A stretch of 64,000 nt of DNA. It comes from UBA11957 sp963603285 (GTDB lineage Bacteria > Bacillota > Clostridia > Lachnospirales > Lachnospiraceae). Shown here piece by piece: positions 51,182 to 61,476 of this stretch. The stretch is taken from the NCBI GenBank assembly GCA_963603285.1, contig CAVCMG010000005.1:1-64000 (forward strand), given 5' to 3'. Made by a program: the position numbers and the translations under genes. The notes under the pieces are model-generated. The model did not search any database and was not told the DNA's origin. It saw only the letters and a program-made list of their open reading frames with translations. How positions within the stretch are numbered: position 1 is the stretch's first letter; the number at the start of each line of letters is the position of its first letter.

Positions 51182-52279
51182 TTAATGCAAAATCTCCGAC
51201 AGTGTCCCCAGCAGCTCAGCGTTCTGCTCCGGCTTCATGATACAGAAGCGGATGTAGCTGTTATCCAGGAAGGGGAAGGAGGCGCAGTTGCGGATCATCA
51301 GGCCCTTGCGGATGCAGTAGTCGAAGACGAAGTCAGCGTCGATGCCGGGTTTTAGCAGGCGCAGCAGAATGAAGTTGGCCTGGGGCTGGTAGTATTTGAC
51401 GCTGTCCCAGCGATCGAGGATGTTTAAGATGCGGTTTCGCTCGTTGGTGATGAGATTTCGGGTCTCCTCGATATATTCGATATCGGAGAACATCAGCCGT
51501 CCGGCGATTTCGGCCAGGGTGTTGATGGTCCAGGGGTTCTTTCTGGTGTTGACTTCGCGGATCAGATCCATGTTGCCGGTGATGGCGTAGCCGAGACGCA
51601 GGCCGGGGGCGGCGAAAAATTTGGAGGTGCCGCGCAGGATGATCAGGTTGGTGTAGTCGTTGGTCAGGGAGACGGCGGATATCGCTTTGACATCGGGAAC
51701 AAACTCCACGTAGGTCTCGTCGATCATGACGAAGATGCCGTGTACCATGCAGGTATCGAGGATACGGCGCATGTTTTTGGTGGATACGGCTGTGGAGGTC
51801 GGGTTGTTGGGGTTGCAGAGTACGAGAAGATCGATGGTATCGTTTAATGATGCGCAGAAATCTTCAATATTGATCTCGAAATTATCCTCTTCCCGCAGCG
51901 GATAATATACAGTCGTGCCATTACCAAGGGAGATCTCACGCTCGTATTCCGAGTAGGTGGGGCCAAGGATCATGGCCTTTTTCGGATGACGAAGCTGGAT
52001 GAACAGGGAGATCAGCTCGGTGGAACCGTTGCCGACGATGACGTTTTCAAACTGTGTACCGGCATAGGAAGCGATGGCCTTTCTGAGGGCCGTGTATTCT
52101 CTGTCGGGATAGGTGGTGATGGCGTCGAGATGTTCGGCAAGGGTGGATTTCATCTTATTGCTGATGCCAAGGGGATTGACGTTGGCGGAAAAGCTGATGA
52201 TGTCCTCTTTTTTAATATGATAGATGGCTTCGATCTTTTCAAGATCGCTGCCGTGAAAATGGTCTTTATGCTTTAACAT
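51182..52279 (-). CDS. PLP-dependent aminotransferase, CobD/HisC-like
   Basis: This 365-residue fold-type I enzyme has SANVNPLGIS near the N-terminus (typical of threonine-phosphate decarboxylase CobD), the cofactor asparagine in CNPNNP (N157), the aspartate in IDETY (D187) and the PLP lysine in TSKFFAAPGLRLGY (K220). The KFFAAPGLRLGY wording fits CobD more than HisC. No cobalamin or histidine genes are nearby, so function is open between the two or another phospho-amino acid. I chose ATG 52279, with GAGGA four bases upstream, over 52309. Confidence 0.82.
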   Translation of the reverse strand: MLKHKDHFHGSDLEKIEAIYHIKKEDIISFSANVNPLGISNKMKSTLAEHLDAITTYPDREYTALRKAIASYAGTQFENVIVGNGSTELISLFIQLRHPKKAMILGPTYSEYEREISLGNGTTVYYPLREEDNFEINIEDFCASLNDTIDLLVLCNPNNPTSTAVSTKNMRRILDTCMVHGIFVMIDETYVEFVPDVKAISAVSLTNDYTNLIILRGTSKFFAAPGLRLGYAITGNMDLIREVNTRKNPWTINTLAEIAGRLMFSDIEYIEETRNLITNERNRILNILDRWDSVKYYQPQANFILLRLLKPGIDADFVFDYCIRKGLMIRNCASFPFLDNSYIRFCIMKPEQNAELLGTLSEILH

Positions 52280-52422
52280 GATGTCCTCAATTCTGCTATG
52301 CTTCGTCATAGCTTGCAACAAAGTATTGTGTAGTGTATAATTATAGATAAATGTTCAGTACAGTTTGGTACTGAATAAAATTGTCACGTTAAATTATACC
52401 TGTTCACAAGGATTAGTCAAGA

Positions 52423-55400
52423 ATGAAAAGAAGAATCGAAGAATTGCTTAACGATACATACCATTATCAGGCACCGAAACTCGTCCTGTCTGAGGAGCAT
52501 CTGGAACTGACGGCTCCGGCAGATTCCAGTCTGGAGGGCGAGTTCTTTTTTTCCGCCGATGACAACAGCCGGATCCGCGGCATGCTGATCAGCTCCAACC
52601 GCCGGATCGTACTGGAAAAGGATACCTTTGCAGGAAATGCCATCCATGTACGCTATATCATCGATACCAGAGGCTTAAAGGAAGAGGAACAGTTTGCCGG
52701 TGAGATTACGATTTTGAGCCCCATCGGTGAGGCTGTGGTGACGGTGCAGGTGCAGGTCCATACGCCGAAGATCCAGACGCGTCATGGTGAGGTAAAGAGT
52801 CTGGACAGCTTTGCAAAGCTGGCAAGGTCGGATTTCCGGGAGGCGTTTCATCTGTTTATGTCAGCAGAATTTCCTCGTTTCCTTAAAGGCAGGGATGCCT
52901 GCTGGGAGCCGCTGTATCGGGGCTTAAGCGCTAATCCGGCGGGCTATCAGCATCTGGAAGAGTTTCTGATCGGCTGTGGCCGCAAGGAGCCGGTGCATAT
53001 CAGTATCGACCGTGATAAAAAGGTCTATGAGGGGCTTCGCAGTTCCCAGAAAAATATCCTGTATATCGAGAAGGATAACTGGGGCTTTGTCCGCATGGAG
53101 GTGGAGACGGAGGGGGATTTCCTGCAGGTAGATAAGCGGGTGATCACCTCGGAGGATTTTATCGGCAGTCTGTTCGGGCTGGAATATATTCTGCGCCGTG
53201 ACCGGCTGAAAAATGGCCGTAATTATGGCCGGATCACGATCCGCACGGTATATGAGACGCTTGTTTTTGAGGTTGTAGCGACCAACGGTGCCCACAGCGA
53301 TGACAGACGGCTGGCTGACCGGAAGGTACAGGCGGGACTTCTGGACGCTTATATGGACTATGCGGTGGGGGTTACGACGGTGCAGCAGTGGCAGGAGGCG
53401 ACAAAGACGCTTCTGGAGAGACCGTCGGAAACCAATGCCTATCTGGCCAGTGTGTATAAAACGGCACAGTGTCTGGCTGCCGGTGACGGTGCAGCGGCGG
53501 TAGCTGCCTGCTGGCCGGTCAAAAATGCCGAGGTTAAGACGGAAGATCCCCGGCTTGAGGGGCTGGGACTGTATCTGATGAAGGAGACCGGTCTGCTGCC
53601 GCATATTTCCGACAGTATCCGGGAGCCGTTGTATGATCTTCGGCTGCGCGAGCCAAAGAGTGCCCTGCTTTTGTGGCTGTATATGCAGCAGCAGGAGACC
53701 CTTTCTCCGGAAAAGCAGCTGATCGAGTATGAAAAGCTGGCGGAGTTTGGCTGCCACAGTCCGTATCTGTACAGCCGGGTCTATGCTCTGCTTAAGGAAG
53801 ATCCGCAGCGTATGGACAGTCTGCAGGGACTGTATCTGTATACGCTGAACTTTGCGGCAAAGCGTGGCATACTGACGGCGGAAGTGGTGAAGATGACGGC
53901 TATTTTAGCGCAGCATGCCAAGAGCTGGTCGGCGCTTTTGTACCGGATTTTATGTGCCTGCTACGAGGCGTTCCCGGACAGGGAAGTGCTGCATGCGGTG
54001 CTGAAGCTGATTATGCTGGAAGCGCCGGGAAGTCCGAAATACTTTGTCTGGTATGAAAGGGCGGTGGACGCCCAGATCCGCATGACCGGACTGTACGAAT
54101 ACTATATGGAGACGCTGCCGTCATCGTACCTGCAGGAGCTTCCGCTGGCGATCCGATTGTATTTTTCCTACGAAAACAGACTGCGGGCGGATCAGAAAGC
54201 CTTTTTATATGGAAATATTCTGGAAAACAGGGAAAAGGATCCGTCAACCTACGAAAAATACCGGGAGCATATGGCTGCCTTTGCCGTGGAGGCTTTAAAG
54301 CGGGGAAAGATCAATGAGCATTATGCTGCGATCTACCGCCACTTTATCACGCAGCCGGAGGAACGGGATATGGCGGAGCTTCTGTGCGAGGTTATGTTTA
54401 CCTGCAAGGTGACGGTACAGGATAAGGCGATCCGGCAGATTGTTGTGGTGAGTCCGTATCTTTCGCAGGCGGAGATTTATCCGGTGCGGGAGCAGACGGC
54501 TTATATCCAGATGTATACCGGCGATGAGCAGATCCTTTTTGAGGACGGCAAGAAGCGCCGTTTCGCAGAGACGGTGGAGCATCGTGTTACGTCGCTTTTG
54601 CAGCCGGAACAGTATGTGGATGCATGTGTACGTCTGAGGGCGCGTTCCTTTGGTCTGCTGGTGCATACGCTGCTGCCGAATCTGGACGGGCAGGATGCCG
54701 CCGACGATACGGTACGGGCGTTTCTGCGGGTGGCCGAGGATGAGCGTTTTGTGGAAGAATACCGTTTCACAGCACGGATGAAGGCGTTACAGTATTATAC
54801 GAGAAATGAGGAGCTTGAGCTGCCGGAAACGATCCGGAAGCTGATGGCGGAGGAAGCCTTTGCCGGAAAATGCAAAGGGCTGATCGTGCGTGCCATGCTG
54901 CAGAGGGGCAAGATTGCCGGAGCCTTCGATGTGATCAGCCGGTACGGCTACGAATATATCGATGGCCGTCTGCTGAACAGTCTGTGTGTACAGCTGATCG
55001 ACAGTATGGGCAATGAGGAGAATGAAGAGCTGCTCTGTCTGGCTTACGAGATGTTTGGCCGGGATAAGGCAAACGATAAGATCCTTACCTATCTGCGGGA
55101 CCATTATATCGGCTCTCTGGAACAGATGCATAAGATCCGGGATCTTCTGGCAGACCGGGAGATCGATACCTTTGGCATCGATGAAGAGCTTCTAATCCTG
55201 TCGATGTTTTTACGGAAACCGCTGAAGCATCCGGAGGAGATCCTGCAGAGCTATATGCAGGGAACGTACCGGGAGCAGGTGGTACAGGCTTTTGTGATTT
55301 TCAGCGCATTTTTGTGGTTCTTTGATGTGCAGAAGCAGCAGGGCGTTGTTGTGGAGCAGATGAAAGCGCTGGTCAGTGAGGCAAAGGAAGGCCATATGGT

Positions 55401-56010
55401 CTGCCGTCTGGCCTTGTTAAAGGCCTATGCGTCACTGGCAGCTCCGGTCATGGAGACAACGGAGTACGGCTGGAAGGATACCGGACCGGCGAAGCTGCCT
55501 CCGGCAGAGCTTACGGAGGAAGATATCACATTCATCCGCAGCCAGCTGGATATCGTGACCGGACAGGGTATCCGTCTTGGCTTTTTCAAACAGCTTCCGG
55601 AGGAGCTGATCCAGGCATATGAGCTGGATGACAAGATCTTTGTCGAGTGTAAGGCAAAGCCGGGAGAGAGCGTGCGGATCCGTTACCGCCTGCGTGCGGA
55701 AAAAGAGAAAAATACAGAATTCCATACAGAACCGATGAAGGAGATGTTCGAGGGCGTATTCGCCCGGGAATTTATGCTGTTTTACGGCGAAGTACTGGAA
55801 TATACGCTGATTCGCGGCGAGGAGAGAGACGATTTGAGCGTACACAGCGTATCCGGTAGCCAGATCGATACCGGCGCCCAGACCAAGTACCAGAGGCTGA
55901 ACCGTATGCTGGGTGACTGGCATGTCGGCAATCTGGAGCAGCTGGATACACGGATGCAGGCGTACGTAAAGACAGAGTATGTTTGCAGGGAAATGTTTAC
56001 ATTACTATAA
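52423..56010 (+). CDS. DUF5717-type very large cytoplasmic protein
   Basis: The protein has 1195 residues. Residues 1-125 look like a beta-sandwich (LELTAPADSS, then FAGEITILSPIGEAVVTVQV); 130-290 repeats a similar theme (NILYIEKDNWGFVRMEV); about 300-1000 is all-helical with TPR-like spacing; the end returns to beta structure (FVECKAKPGESVRIRYRLRA). No signal, membrane segment or catalytic motif is visible. It matches my memory of the DUF5717 family of Lachnospiraceae, found beside DUF5716. It heads a tight unit: the Hsp70-like gene starts 16 bases on and a TPR gene overlaps that. Scaffold or client-recognition role is inferred. Confidence 0.75.
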   Translation: MKRRIEELLNDTYHYQAPKLVLSEEHLELTAPADSSLEGEFFFSADDNSRIRGMLISSNRRIVLEKDTFAGNAIHVRYIIDTRGLKEEEQFAGEITILSPIGEAVVTVQVQVHTPKIQTRHGEVKSLDSFAKLARSDFREAFHLFMSAEFPRFLKGRDACWEPLYRGLSANPAGYQHLEEFLIGCGRKEPVHISIDRDKKVYEGLRSSQKNILYIEKDNWGFVRMEVETEGDFLQVDKRVITSEDFIGSLFGLEYILRRDRLKNGRNYGRITIRTVYETLVFEVVATNGAHSDDRRLADRKVQAGLLDAYMDYAVGVTTVQQWQEATKTLLERPSETNAYLASVYKTAQCLAAGDGAAAVAACWPVKNAEVKTEDPRLEGLGLYLMKETGLLPHISDSIREPLYDLRLREPKSALLLWLYMQQQETLSPEKQLIEYEKLAEFGCHSPYLYSRVYALLKEDPQRMDSLQGLYLYTLNFAAKRGILTAEVVKMTAILAQHAKSWSALLYRILCACYEAFPDREVLHAVLKLIMLEAPGSPKYFVWYERAVDAQIRMTGLYEYYMETLPSSYLQELPLAIRLYFSYENRLRADQKAFLYGNILENREKDPSTYEKYREHMAAFAVEALKRGKINEHYAAIYRHFITQPEERDMAELLCEVMFTCKVTVQDKAIRQIVVVSPYLSQAEIYPVREQTAYIQMYTGDEQILFEDGKKRRFAETVEHRVTSLLQPEQYVDACVRLRARSFGLLVHTLLPNLDGQDAADDTVRAFLRVAEDERFVEEYRFTARMKALQYYTRNEELELPETIRKLMAEEAFAGKCKGLIVRAMLQRGKIAGAFDVISRYGYEYIDGRLLNSLCVQLIDSMGNEENEELLCLAYEMFGRDKANDKILTYLRDHYIGSLEQMHKIRDLLADREIDTFGIDEELLILSMFLRKPLKHPEEILQSYMQGTYREQVVQAFVIFSAFLWFFDVQKQQGVVVEQMKALVSEAKEGHMVCRLALLKAYASLAAPVMETTEYGWKDTGPAKLPPAELTEEDITFIRSQLDIVTGQGIRLGFFKQLPEELIQAYELDDKIFVECKAKPGESVRIRYRLRAEKEKNTEFHTEPMKEMFEGVFAREFMLFYGEVLEYTLIRGEERDDLSVHSVSGSQIDTGAQTKYQRLNRMLGDWHVGNLEQLDTRMQAYVKTEYVCREMFTLL

Positions 56011-56026
56011 GAAGGAAGGGAACGTC

Positions 56027-57289
56027 ATGAACGAAACGAGAAATATTCTGATTGGATTTGATTTTGGTATCGAGACCTCTCAGATCTGTTATTATGACCG
56101 GCAGGCAGAAACAGCAGCATCCCTTCCTGTAAAGGTTGGAGAGGAAGATGCATCCTTTTTGAACTGTATCAGTACAGCCGACGGCAGCGCGTGGCATTTC
56201 GGGCCGGAGGCGGAGTACTTTTCTTCTCAGAAGGGGGAAGCCTTTGTCGGCAATATCTATAATCTGTGCCAGAGCAGTCAGGAGATCACCGTAGCCGGGC
56301 AGTCGTACCGTCCGGGCGAGCTTCTGGCGATCCTGATCCGGGAATCGCTGGCGCTTTTAGGGCCTGCAGAGCCGCTGAAAAAGATTACCTCATTTATGCT
56401 GACAACGCCGCGGATTTCCCGCGTACTGGTGGAAAACGTACGGCTGGCTTACAGTATACTGGGCTTTGAAAGCGGCAGAGCTTTTCTGCAGGAATATCCG
56501 GAGAGCTTTTTCTATGAGACTTTTTCACAGAGACTGGATGGCCGAGGCCGCAAGGTCGGGCTGTTTGTCTTTGAAAATCAGGATGTTTACTTCCGGCGGC
56601 TGGATGTAGACCAGACGACGAGACCAGCGCTGGTTTCCTGTCATGAGGGGCGGCGGATTACGCTGTCCAAGGATGCGCTGCAGAAGGATCTGGATTTTTA
56701 CAATCTGATCCAGAGCTCGCTGGGCACGGATATCTATTCGACGATCTATCTGGTGGGCGACGGCTTTTCCCAGGAATGGGCCAAAAAGTCGGTGGCGCTG
56801 TTGTGCAAGGCGCAGCGAAAGGTCTATTTTGGCAACAATCTGTATGCCAAGGGTGCCTGCCAGGCGGCCAGAGAAAAGGTGGAGGATCGGCGGTTAAAGG
56901 CTTATCTGTACATTGGCGGCGATGTGGTACGGTACAATGTCGGCATGGAGCTGATGATCAACGGTGTGCCGGGCTATTATTCCCTGATCTCGGGCGGCGG
57001 CAACTGGTATGACAATGATGCCAGCTGCGAGATCCTTCTGGATGAGGAGGATACGCTGAAGCTGCAGATCGGTGAGATGTATTCCAAGGAGCGCCGTACG
57101 GTGGCGATGAAGCTGGACGGTCTGCCGAAGCGTCCACCGAGGGCTTCCCGTCTGCGGGTGGAGGTTTCCTTTACCTCGGGAACGACCATGAAGATCCGGG
57201 TGACGGATCTGGGCTTTGGAGATCTCTATCCGTCTACCGGTAAGGTATGGGAAGAAGTACTGACAGAAAAGGGAGGTGACCGTGTATGA
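56027..57289 (+). CDS. DUF5716-type Hsp70/actin-fold protein
   Basis: This 420-residue protein looks like a divergent Hsp70. It opens with ILIGFDFGIETSQICYY, where FDFG-x-T-S parallels the GIDLGTTNS phosphate loop of DnaK. Later TSFMLTTPRIS, IYLVGDGFSQEW and NLYAKGACQAA parallel the connect and adenosine regions. No separate substrate-binding domain of DnaK type is evident; the C-terminal 100 residues are beta-rich (EVSFTSGTTMKIRVTDLG). ATG 56027 has GGAAGGG upstream. It overlaps the next gene by four bases. Likely an ATPase switch working with the DUF5717 and TPR proteins. Confidence 0.75.
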   Translation: MNETRNILIGFDFGIETSQICYYDRQAETAASLPVKVGEEDASFLNCISTADGSAWHFGPEAEYFSSQKGEAFVGNIYNLCQSSQEITVAGQSYRPGELLAILIRESLALLGPAEPLKKITSFMLTTPRISRVLVENVRLAYSILGFESGRAFLQEYPESFFYETFSQRLDGRGRKVGLFVFENQDVYFRRLDVDQTTRPALVSCHEGRRITLSKDALQKDLDFYNLIQSSLGTDIYSTIYLVGDGFSQEWAKKSVALLCKAQRKVYFGNNLYAKGACQAAREKVEDRRLKAYLYIGGDVVRYNVGMELMINGVPGYYSLISGGGNWYDNDASCEILLDEEDTLKLQIGEMYSKERRTVAMKLDGLPKRPPRASRLRVEVSFTSGTTMKIRVTDLGFGDLYPSTGKVWEEVLTEKGGDRV

Positions 57290-58122
57290 GTTATATCCTT
57301 TGCAAAACCAAAACGGCAGAAAATCCTTTCTATATAGAAAATATCAGTACCAACATCTACTCCATGGAGGAGCTGTGCTTTTATCTGTACAATAATCTGT
57401 ATCTGCTGGACGATACGCTCTTAAACCAGAAGCTGTGCGACTGGTTGCGGGATGAGCTGGGGCTTACGGCGCTGGCCAAGAAGCTGTCTGCATTGCTTGA
57501 AAAGGAAGCCAGTGTGGGTGAGCTGATCCTGCCGGTTTTTAAGGAGATCTATTATCTCTCCCATGAGGAGCTGCGGATCTTTCTGGCAAAGCTTGGTCAG
57601 TACGAGGCACAGCCGGAGCGGGTACAGCTCAAGATGAAGGGCGATTATCTGTTTGCCAATGAAAAGTTCCGCAATGCGCTGAATGTGTACCGCAGAAGCC
57701 TGCAGGCCGGTGCGGAGGATGAGACTGGAACACAGTTTGCCGGCAGTGTCTATTACAATATGGGCTGTGCCCATGCCCGGCTGTTTGAGCTGAGTGAAGC
57801 CAGAGAATGCCTGAAAACGGCGTATGATATGCTGCACAGCCATAAGGTGCTGACCGGCTATCTGACGGCGGTATATCTTGCTGACGGAGAGGAGCAGCTG
57901 CATAAGGCAGCCGGTGAGCTGGGCGTGGATCCGCAGACGATCGGCCAGGTGCTCGAAAGCATACATGAGAATGAAGCAAAGGCAGCGGATGCTGACAGCA
58001 GTCTGCGATACAGAGAAATCCGCGACAAAAAGGAAAACGGTGACACCAGAGGATATGCCGAGGATATGAAGGTCTATCTGAAAGAACTGACGGACGAATA
58101 CCACAAAAATACGGGATATTAA
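57286..58122 (+). CDS. TPR-like helical protein of the DUF5717/DUF5716 unit
   Basis: The protein has 278 residues. About 1-100 contains paired helices (NIYSMEELCFYLYNNLYLLD). About 110-200 has two TPR-like repeats (KGDYLFANEKFRNALNVYRR and YYNMGCAHARLFELSEAREC). The end is a charged helix. It starts with an excellent ribosome site (GGAGGTGA, six bases) inside the end of the Hsp70-like gene. TPR proteins commonly act as Hsp70 co-factors, so this may be the adaptor of the unit (inference). Confidence 0.75.
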   Translation: MSYILCKTKTAENPFYIENISTNIYSMEELCFYLYNNLYLLDDTLLNQKLCDWLRDELGLTALAKKLSALLEKEASVGELILPVFKEIYYLSHEELRIFLAKLGQYEAQPERVQLKMKGDYLFANEKFRNALNVYRRSLQAGAEDETGTQFAGSVYYNMGCAHARLFELSEARECLKTAYDMLHSHKVLTGYLTAVYLADGEEQLHKAAGELGVDPQTIGQVLESIHENEAKAADADSSLRYREIRDKKENGDTRGYAEDMKVYLKELTDEYHKNTGY

Positions 58123-58310
58123 GAGAAACAGCGGCTTCTGAAAGCAAAGGAAGGATAAAAATTGTATTTTTTTCTACAGACATCTTGCATTGTATAATAA
58201 GAGTAGTTTATAATTACAACTGCATTATTATGAAAAACTTATAGATATACCGTTTATATGCTATGCCTAACGGTTTTCTCTCATCTGCTCTACAGAGGAA
58301 AGGATGCAAA

Positions 58311-59762
58311 ATGAAAGAAAATGAACAGTATATGACTTATCAGAACGCTGAGGATAGCCTGAAAGAGGAGTGCGGTGTCTTCGGTGTCTATGATCTGGAT
58401 GGCAACGATGTGGCGTCAACGATCTATTATGGCCTGATGGCCCTGCAGCACCGTGGTCAGGAAAGCTGTGGTATCGCCGTCAGTGATACCGATGGTCCGA
58501 ATGTCGTAAAGTCCCATAAGGGTATGGGGCTGGTCAACGAGGTCTTTTCCCCGGAAAATCTGGAAAAGCTCAATGGTAATATCGGCGTGGGACATGTCCG
58601 TTACTCCACTGCAGGAGCATCGACCCGTGAAAATGCGCAACCGCTGGTTCTGAATTATGTTAAAGGTACACTGGCGCTGGCGCACAATGGTAACCTGATC
58701 AATACACCGGAGCTGCGGCATGAGCTGGAAATCAGCGGTGCTATTTTCCAGACGACGATCGATACGGAGGTCATTGCATACCATATTGCCAGAGAACGTG
58801 TTAAGGCGAAGACCGCAGAAGAGGCTGTGATCCGCGCAGCAAAGAAGCTGAAAGGTGCGTACTCTCTGGTAGTTGCATCCCCGCGAAAGATGATGGGTGT
58901 GCGTGATCCGTATGGTTTCCGTCCGCTGTGTATCGGCAAACGCGACAATGCCTATATTCTGGCATCGGAGACCTGTGCGCTCGATACTGTTGGAGCGACC
59001 TTTGTCCGCGATGTGGAGCCGGGCGAGGTGGTTACGATCACCAAGGACGGCGGTATCAAGTCCGACAAGACGATGTGTATCCCGAAAGAGCAGCAGTCAC
59101 GCTGTGTCTTTGAATATATTTACTTTGCCCGTCTTGACAGCGAGATCGACGGGATGAGCGTTTACGATTCCCGTATGCTTGCGGGAAAATATCTCGCCAT
59201 GGATTCGCCGGTGGATGCGGATCTTGTGGTCGGTGTACCGGAATCCGGTAATGCCGCAGCCATGGGATATGCACTGGAGTCCGGGATCCCCTATGGTGTG
59301 GCCTTTGTAAAGAACAGCTATGTCGGCCGTACCTTTATCAAGCCGAAACAGAGCAGCCGTGAATCCAGCGTACAGGTCAAGCTGAATGTCCTGCGCGAGG
59401 CTGTTGCAGGCAAGCGTGTCATCATGATCGACGACTCCATAGTCCGAGGTACGACCAGTGACCGTATCGTTACGATGCTTCGTGAGGCCGGAGCCAAAGA
59501 GGTACATATGATGGTCAGCTCACCGCCGTTTTTATGGCCGTGCTACTTCGGTACGGACGTACCGGTCAGAGAGCAGCTGATCGCTTACAATCGTACGATC
59601 GAGGAGATCCGTCAGGTGATTGGTGCGGATTCGCTGCATTATCTGCATATTGAAAGACTGCCCGCCCTTTCCGGCAATCAGGGCATCTGTACCGGATGTT
59701 TCACCGGAAAATACCCGCTGGAGCCGCCGAAGGAGGATATCCGCGGCGAATACGACAAATAA
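58311..59762 (+). CDS. purF: Amidophosphoribosyltransferase
   Basis: This 483-residue enzyme carries out the first committed step of purine synthesis, making phosphoribosylamine from PRPP and glutamine. A short propeptide ends at LKEE before CGVFGVYD, where cysteine becomes the N-terminal nucleophile. The PRPP loop is VIMIDDSIVRGTTS. Cysteines in WPCYFG and CTGCFTG fit the iron-sulfur form found in Bacillus. ATG 58311 has AGGAAAGGA upstream; a longer frame from 58263 has no ribosome site. purB follows by 104 bases. Confidence 0.96.
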   Translation: MKENEQYMTYQNAEDSLKEECGVFGVYDLDGNDVASTIYYGLMALQHRGQESCGIAVSDTDGPNVVKSHKGMGLVNEVFSPENLEKLNGNIGVGHVRYSTAGASTRENAQPLVLNYVKGTLALAHNGNLINTPELRHELEISGAIFQTTIDTEVIAYHIARERVKAKTAEEAVIRAAKKLKGAYSLVVASPRKMMGVRDPYGFRPLCIGKRDNAYILASETCALDTVGATFVRDVEPGEVVTITKDGGIKSDKTMCIPKEQQSRCVFEYIYFARLDSEIDGMSVYDSRMLAGKYLAMDSPVDADLVVGVPESGNAAAMGYALESGIPYGVAFVKNSYVGRTFIKPKQSSRESSVQVKLNVLREAVAGKRVIMIDDSIVRGTTSDRIVTMLREAGAKEVHMMVSSPPFLWPCYFGTDVPVREQLIAYNRTIEEIRQVIGADSLHYLHIERLPALSGNQGICTGCFTGKYPLEPPKEDIRGEYDK

Positions 59763-59866
59763 TCTGTGCAGTCAGTAAAAGCGGAAAGCTGTAATGAAAA
59801 GAAGCAGTACCTGTCCTGCACAGGACAGCAAAACATAGAAAAGTCAGAATACAACAGGAGGCTAGT

Positions 59867-61297
59867 ATGAGTGATAAGTATGTAAGTCCGTTATCGGAGC
59901 GTTATGCGAGCAAGGAGATGCAGTACATCTTTTCCCCGGATATGAAATTCCGCACCTGGAGAAAGCTGTGGATCGCCCTTGCCGAGACGGAAAAGGAGCT
60001 GGGGCTGGATATCACACAGGAGCAGATCGACGAGATGAAAGCCCATGTGGATGATATCAATTACGATGTGGCAAAGGAAAGAGAAAAGGTTGTCCGTCAT
60101 GATGTTATGTCCCATGTCTATGCCTTTGGCGTACAGTGCCCGAAGGCAAAGCCGATCATCCATCTGGGTGCAACATCCTGCTATGTAGGCGATAATACCG
60201 ATATCATCATCATGACAGAGGCTCTGAAGCTGGTTAAGAAAAAGCTGGTCAACGTGATCGCTGAGCTGGCCAAATTTGCCGATGAATACAAGGCTCTGCC
60301 GACACTGGCATTTACCCATTTCCAGCCGGCCCAGCCGACAACTGTCGGTAAGAGAGCGTCCCTGTGGCTGCAGGAGCTGATGCTGGATTATGAGGATATC
60401 TGCTACGTGATCGACGGCATGAAGCTTCTGGGAAGCAAGGGTACGACCGGTACACAGGCAAGCTTTCTGGAGCTGTTTGACGGCGATCATGAGACCATCG
60501 ACAAGATCGATCCGATGATCGCTGAAAAGATGGGCTTTAAGGCCTGCTATCCGGTATCCGGACAGACCTATTCCCGTAAGGTCGATACCAGAGTTGTCAA
60601 CGTACTGGCCGGTATCGCGGCAAGTGCTTACAAGTTCTCCAACGATATCCGTCTCTTACAGCACTTAAAGGAGATCGAGGAGCCGTTTGAAAAGAGCCAG
60701 ATCGGTTCTTCCGCCATGGCTTACAAGAGAAATCCGATGCGCAGCGAGCGTATTGGTTCCCTGTCCCGCTATGTGATGGTGGACGCTTTAAATCCGGCGA
60801 TCACCTCCGCAACACAGTGGTTTGAGAGAACCCTCGATGATTCTGCCAACAAGCGTCTGAGCGTGCCGGAAGCCTTCCTGGCAATCGACGGTATTCTGGA
60901 TCTGTATCTGAACGTTGTCGATGGTCTGGTGGTTTATCCGAAGGTTATCGAGAAGCATCTGATGAGCGAGCTGCCGTTTATGGCTACCGAGAATATCATG
61001 ATGGACGCTGTCAAGGCCGGTGGAGACCGTCAGGAGCTGCATGAGAAGATCCGTACCCTGTCCATGGAAGCCGGAAAGCATGTCAAGGTCGAGGGCAAGG
61101 AAAATAATCTGCTGGAGCTGATCGCTGCCGATCCGTCCTTCAATCTGACACTGGATGAGCTGAAAAAGACGATGGATCCGTCCAAGTATACCGGACGCGC
61201 CAAGGAGCAGGTAGAAGCTTTCCTGAAAAATGTAGTACAGCCGGTGCTGGATGAGAATAAGGATGCGCTGGGTATGAAAGCGGAGATCAATGTCTGA
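59867..61297 (+). CDS. purB: Adenylosuccinate lyase
   Basis: This 476-residue enzyme of the fumarase/aspartase fold removes fumarate from SAICAR and from adenylosuccinate. Family marks are HLGATSCYVGDNTD, then THFQPAQPTTVGKR and the signature SQIGSSAMAYKRNPMRSE. AGGAGG precedes the ATG. It lies downstream of purF and ends at a strong terminator; the enzyme that makes one of its substrates, PurC, is encoded at 21935-22795. Confidence 0.96.
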   Translation: MSDKYVSPLSERYASKEMQYIFSPDMKFRTWRKLWIALAETEKELGLDITQEQIDEMKAHVDDINYDVAKEREKVVRHDVMSHVYAFGVQCPKAKPIIHLGATSCYVGDNTDIIIMTEALKLVKKKLVNVIAELAKFADEYKALPTLAFTHFQPAQPTTVGKRASLWLQELMLDYEDICYVIDGMKLLGSKGTTGTQASFLELFDGDHETIDKIDPMIAEKMGFKACYPVSGQTYSRKVDTRVVNVLAGIAASAYKFSNDIRLLQHLKEIEEPFEKSQIGSSAMAYKRNPMRSERIGSLSRYVMVDALNPAITSATQWFERTLDDSANKRLSVPEAFLAIDGILDLYLNVVDGLVVYPKVIEKHLMSELPFMATENIMMDAVKAGGDRQELHEKIRTLSMEAGKHVKVEGKENNLLELIAADPSFNLTLDELKKTMDPSKYTGRAKEQVEAFLKNVVQPVLDENKDALGMKAEINV

Positions 61298-61356
61298 TCT
61301 TTTGAAAAACAGTAAAGCTGCTGGGAAAATGGTTTATATTTACGAAAAATATATAG

Positions 61357-61411
61357 AAAAGCAGATGCCGTCTGCCACCGGGATTGGTGGTCAGGCGGCA
61401 TCTGCCTTTTA
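61357..61411 (+). terminator. Terminator of purB
   Basis: GCAGATGCCG and CGGCATCTGC form the outer stem, TCTGCCACC and GGTGGTCAGG continue it, and CTTTT follows. Confidence 0.85.
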
Positions 61412-61476
61412 TAGCATCTTGCAATAGCTGTATGCGGATGGGCCCCGCGCTGCTATCTGCACCGTGTAACGCTAAA

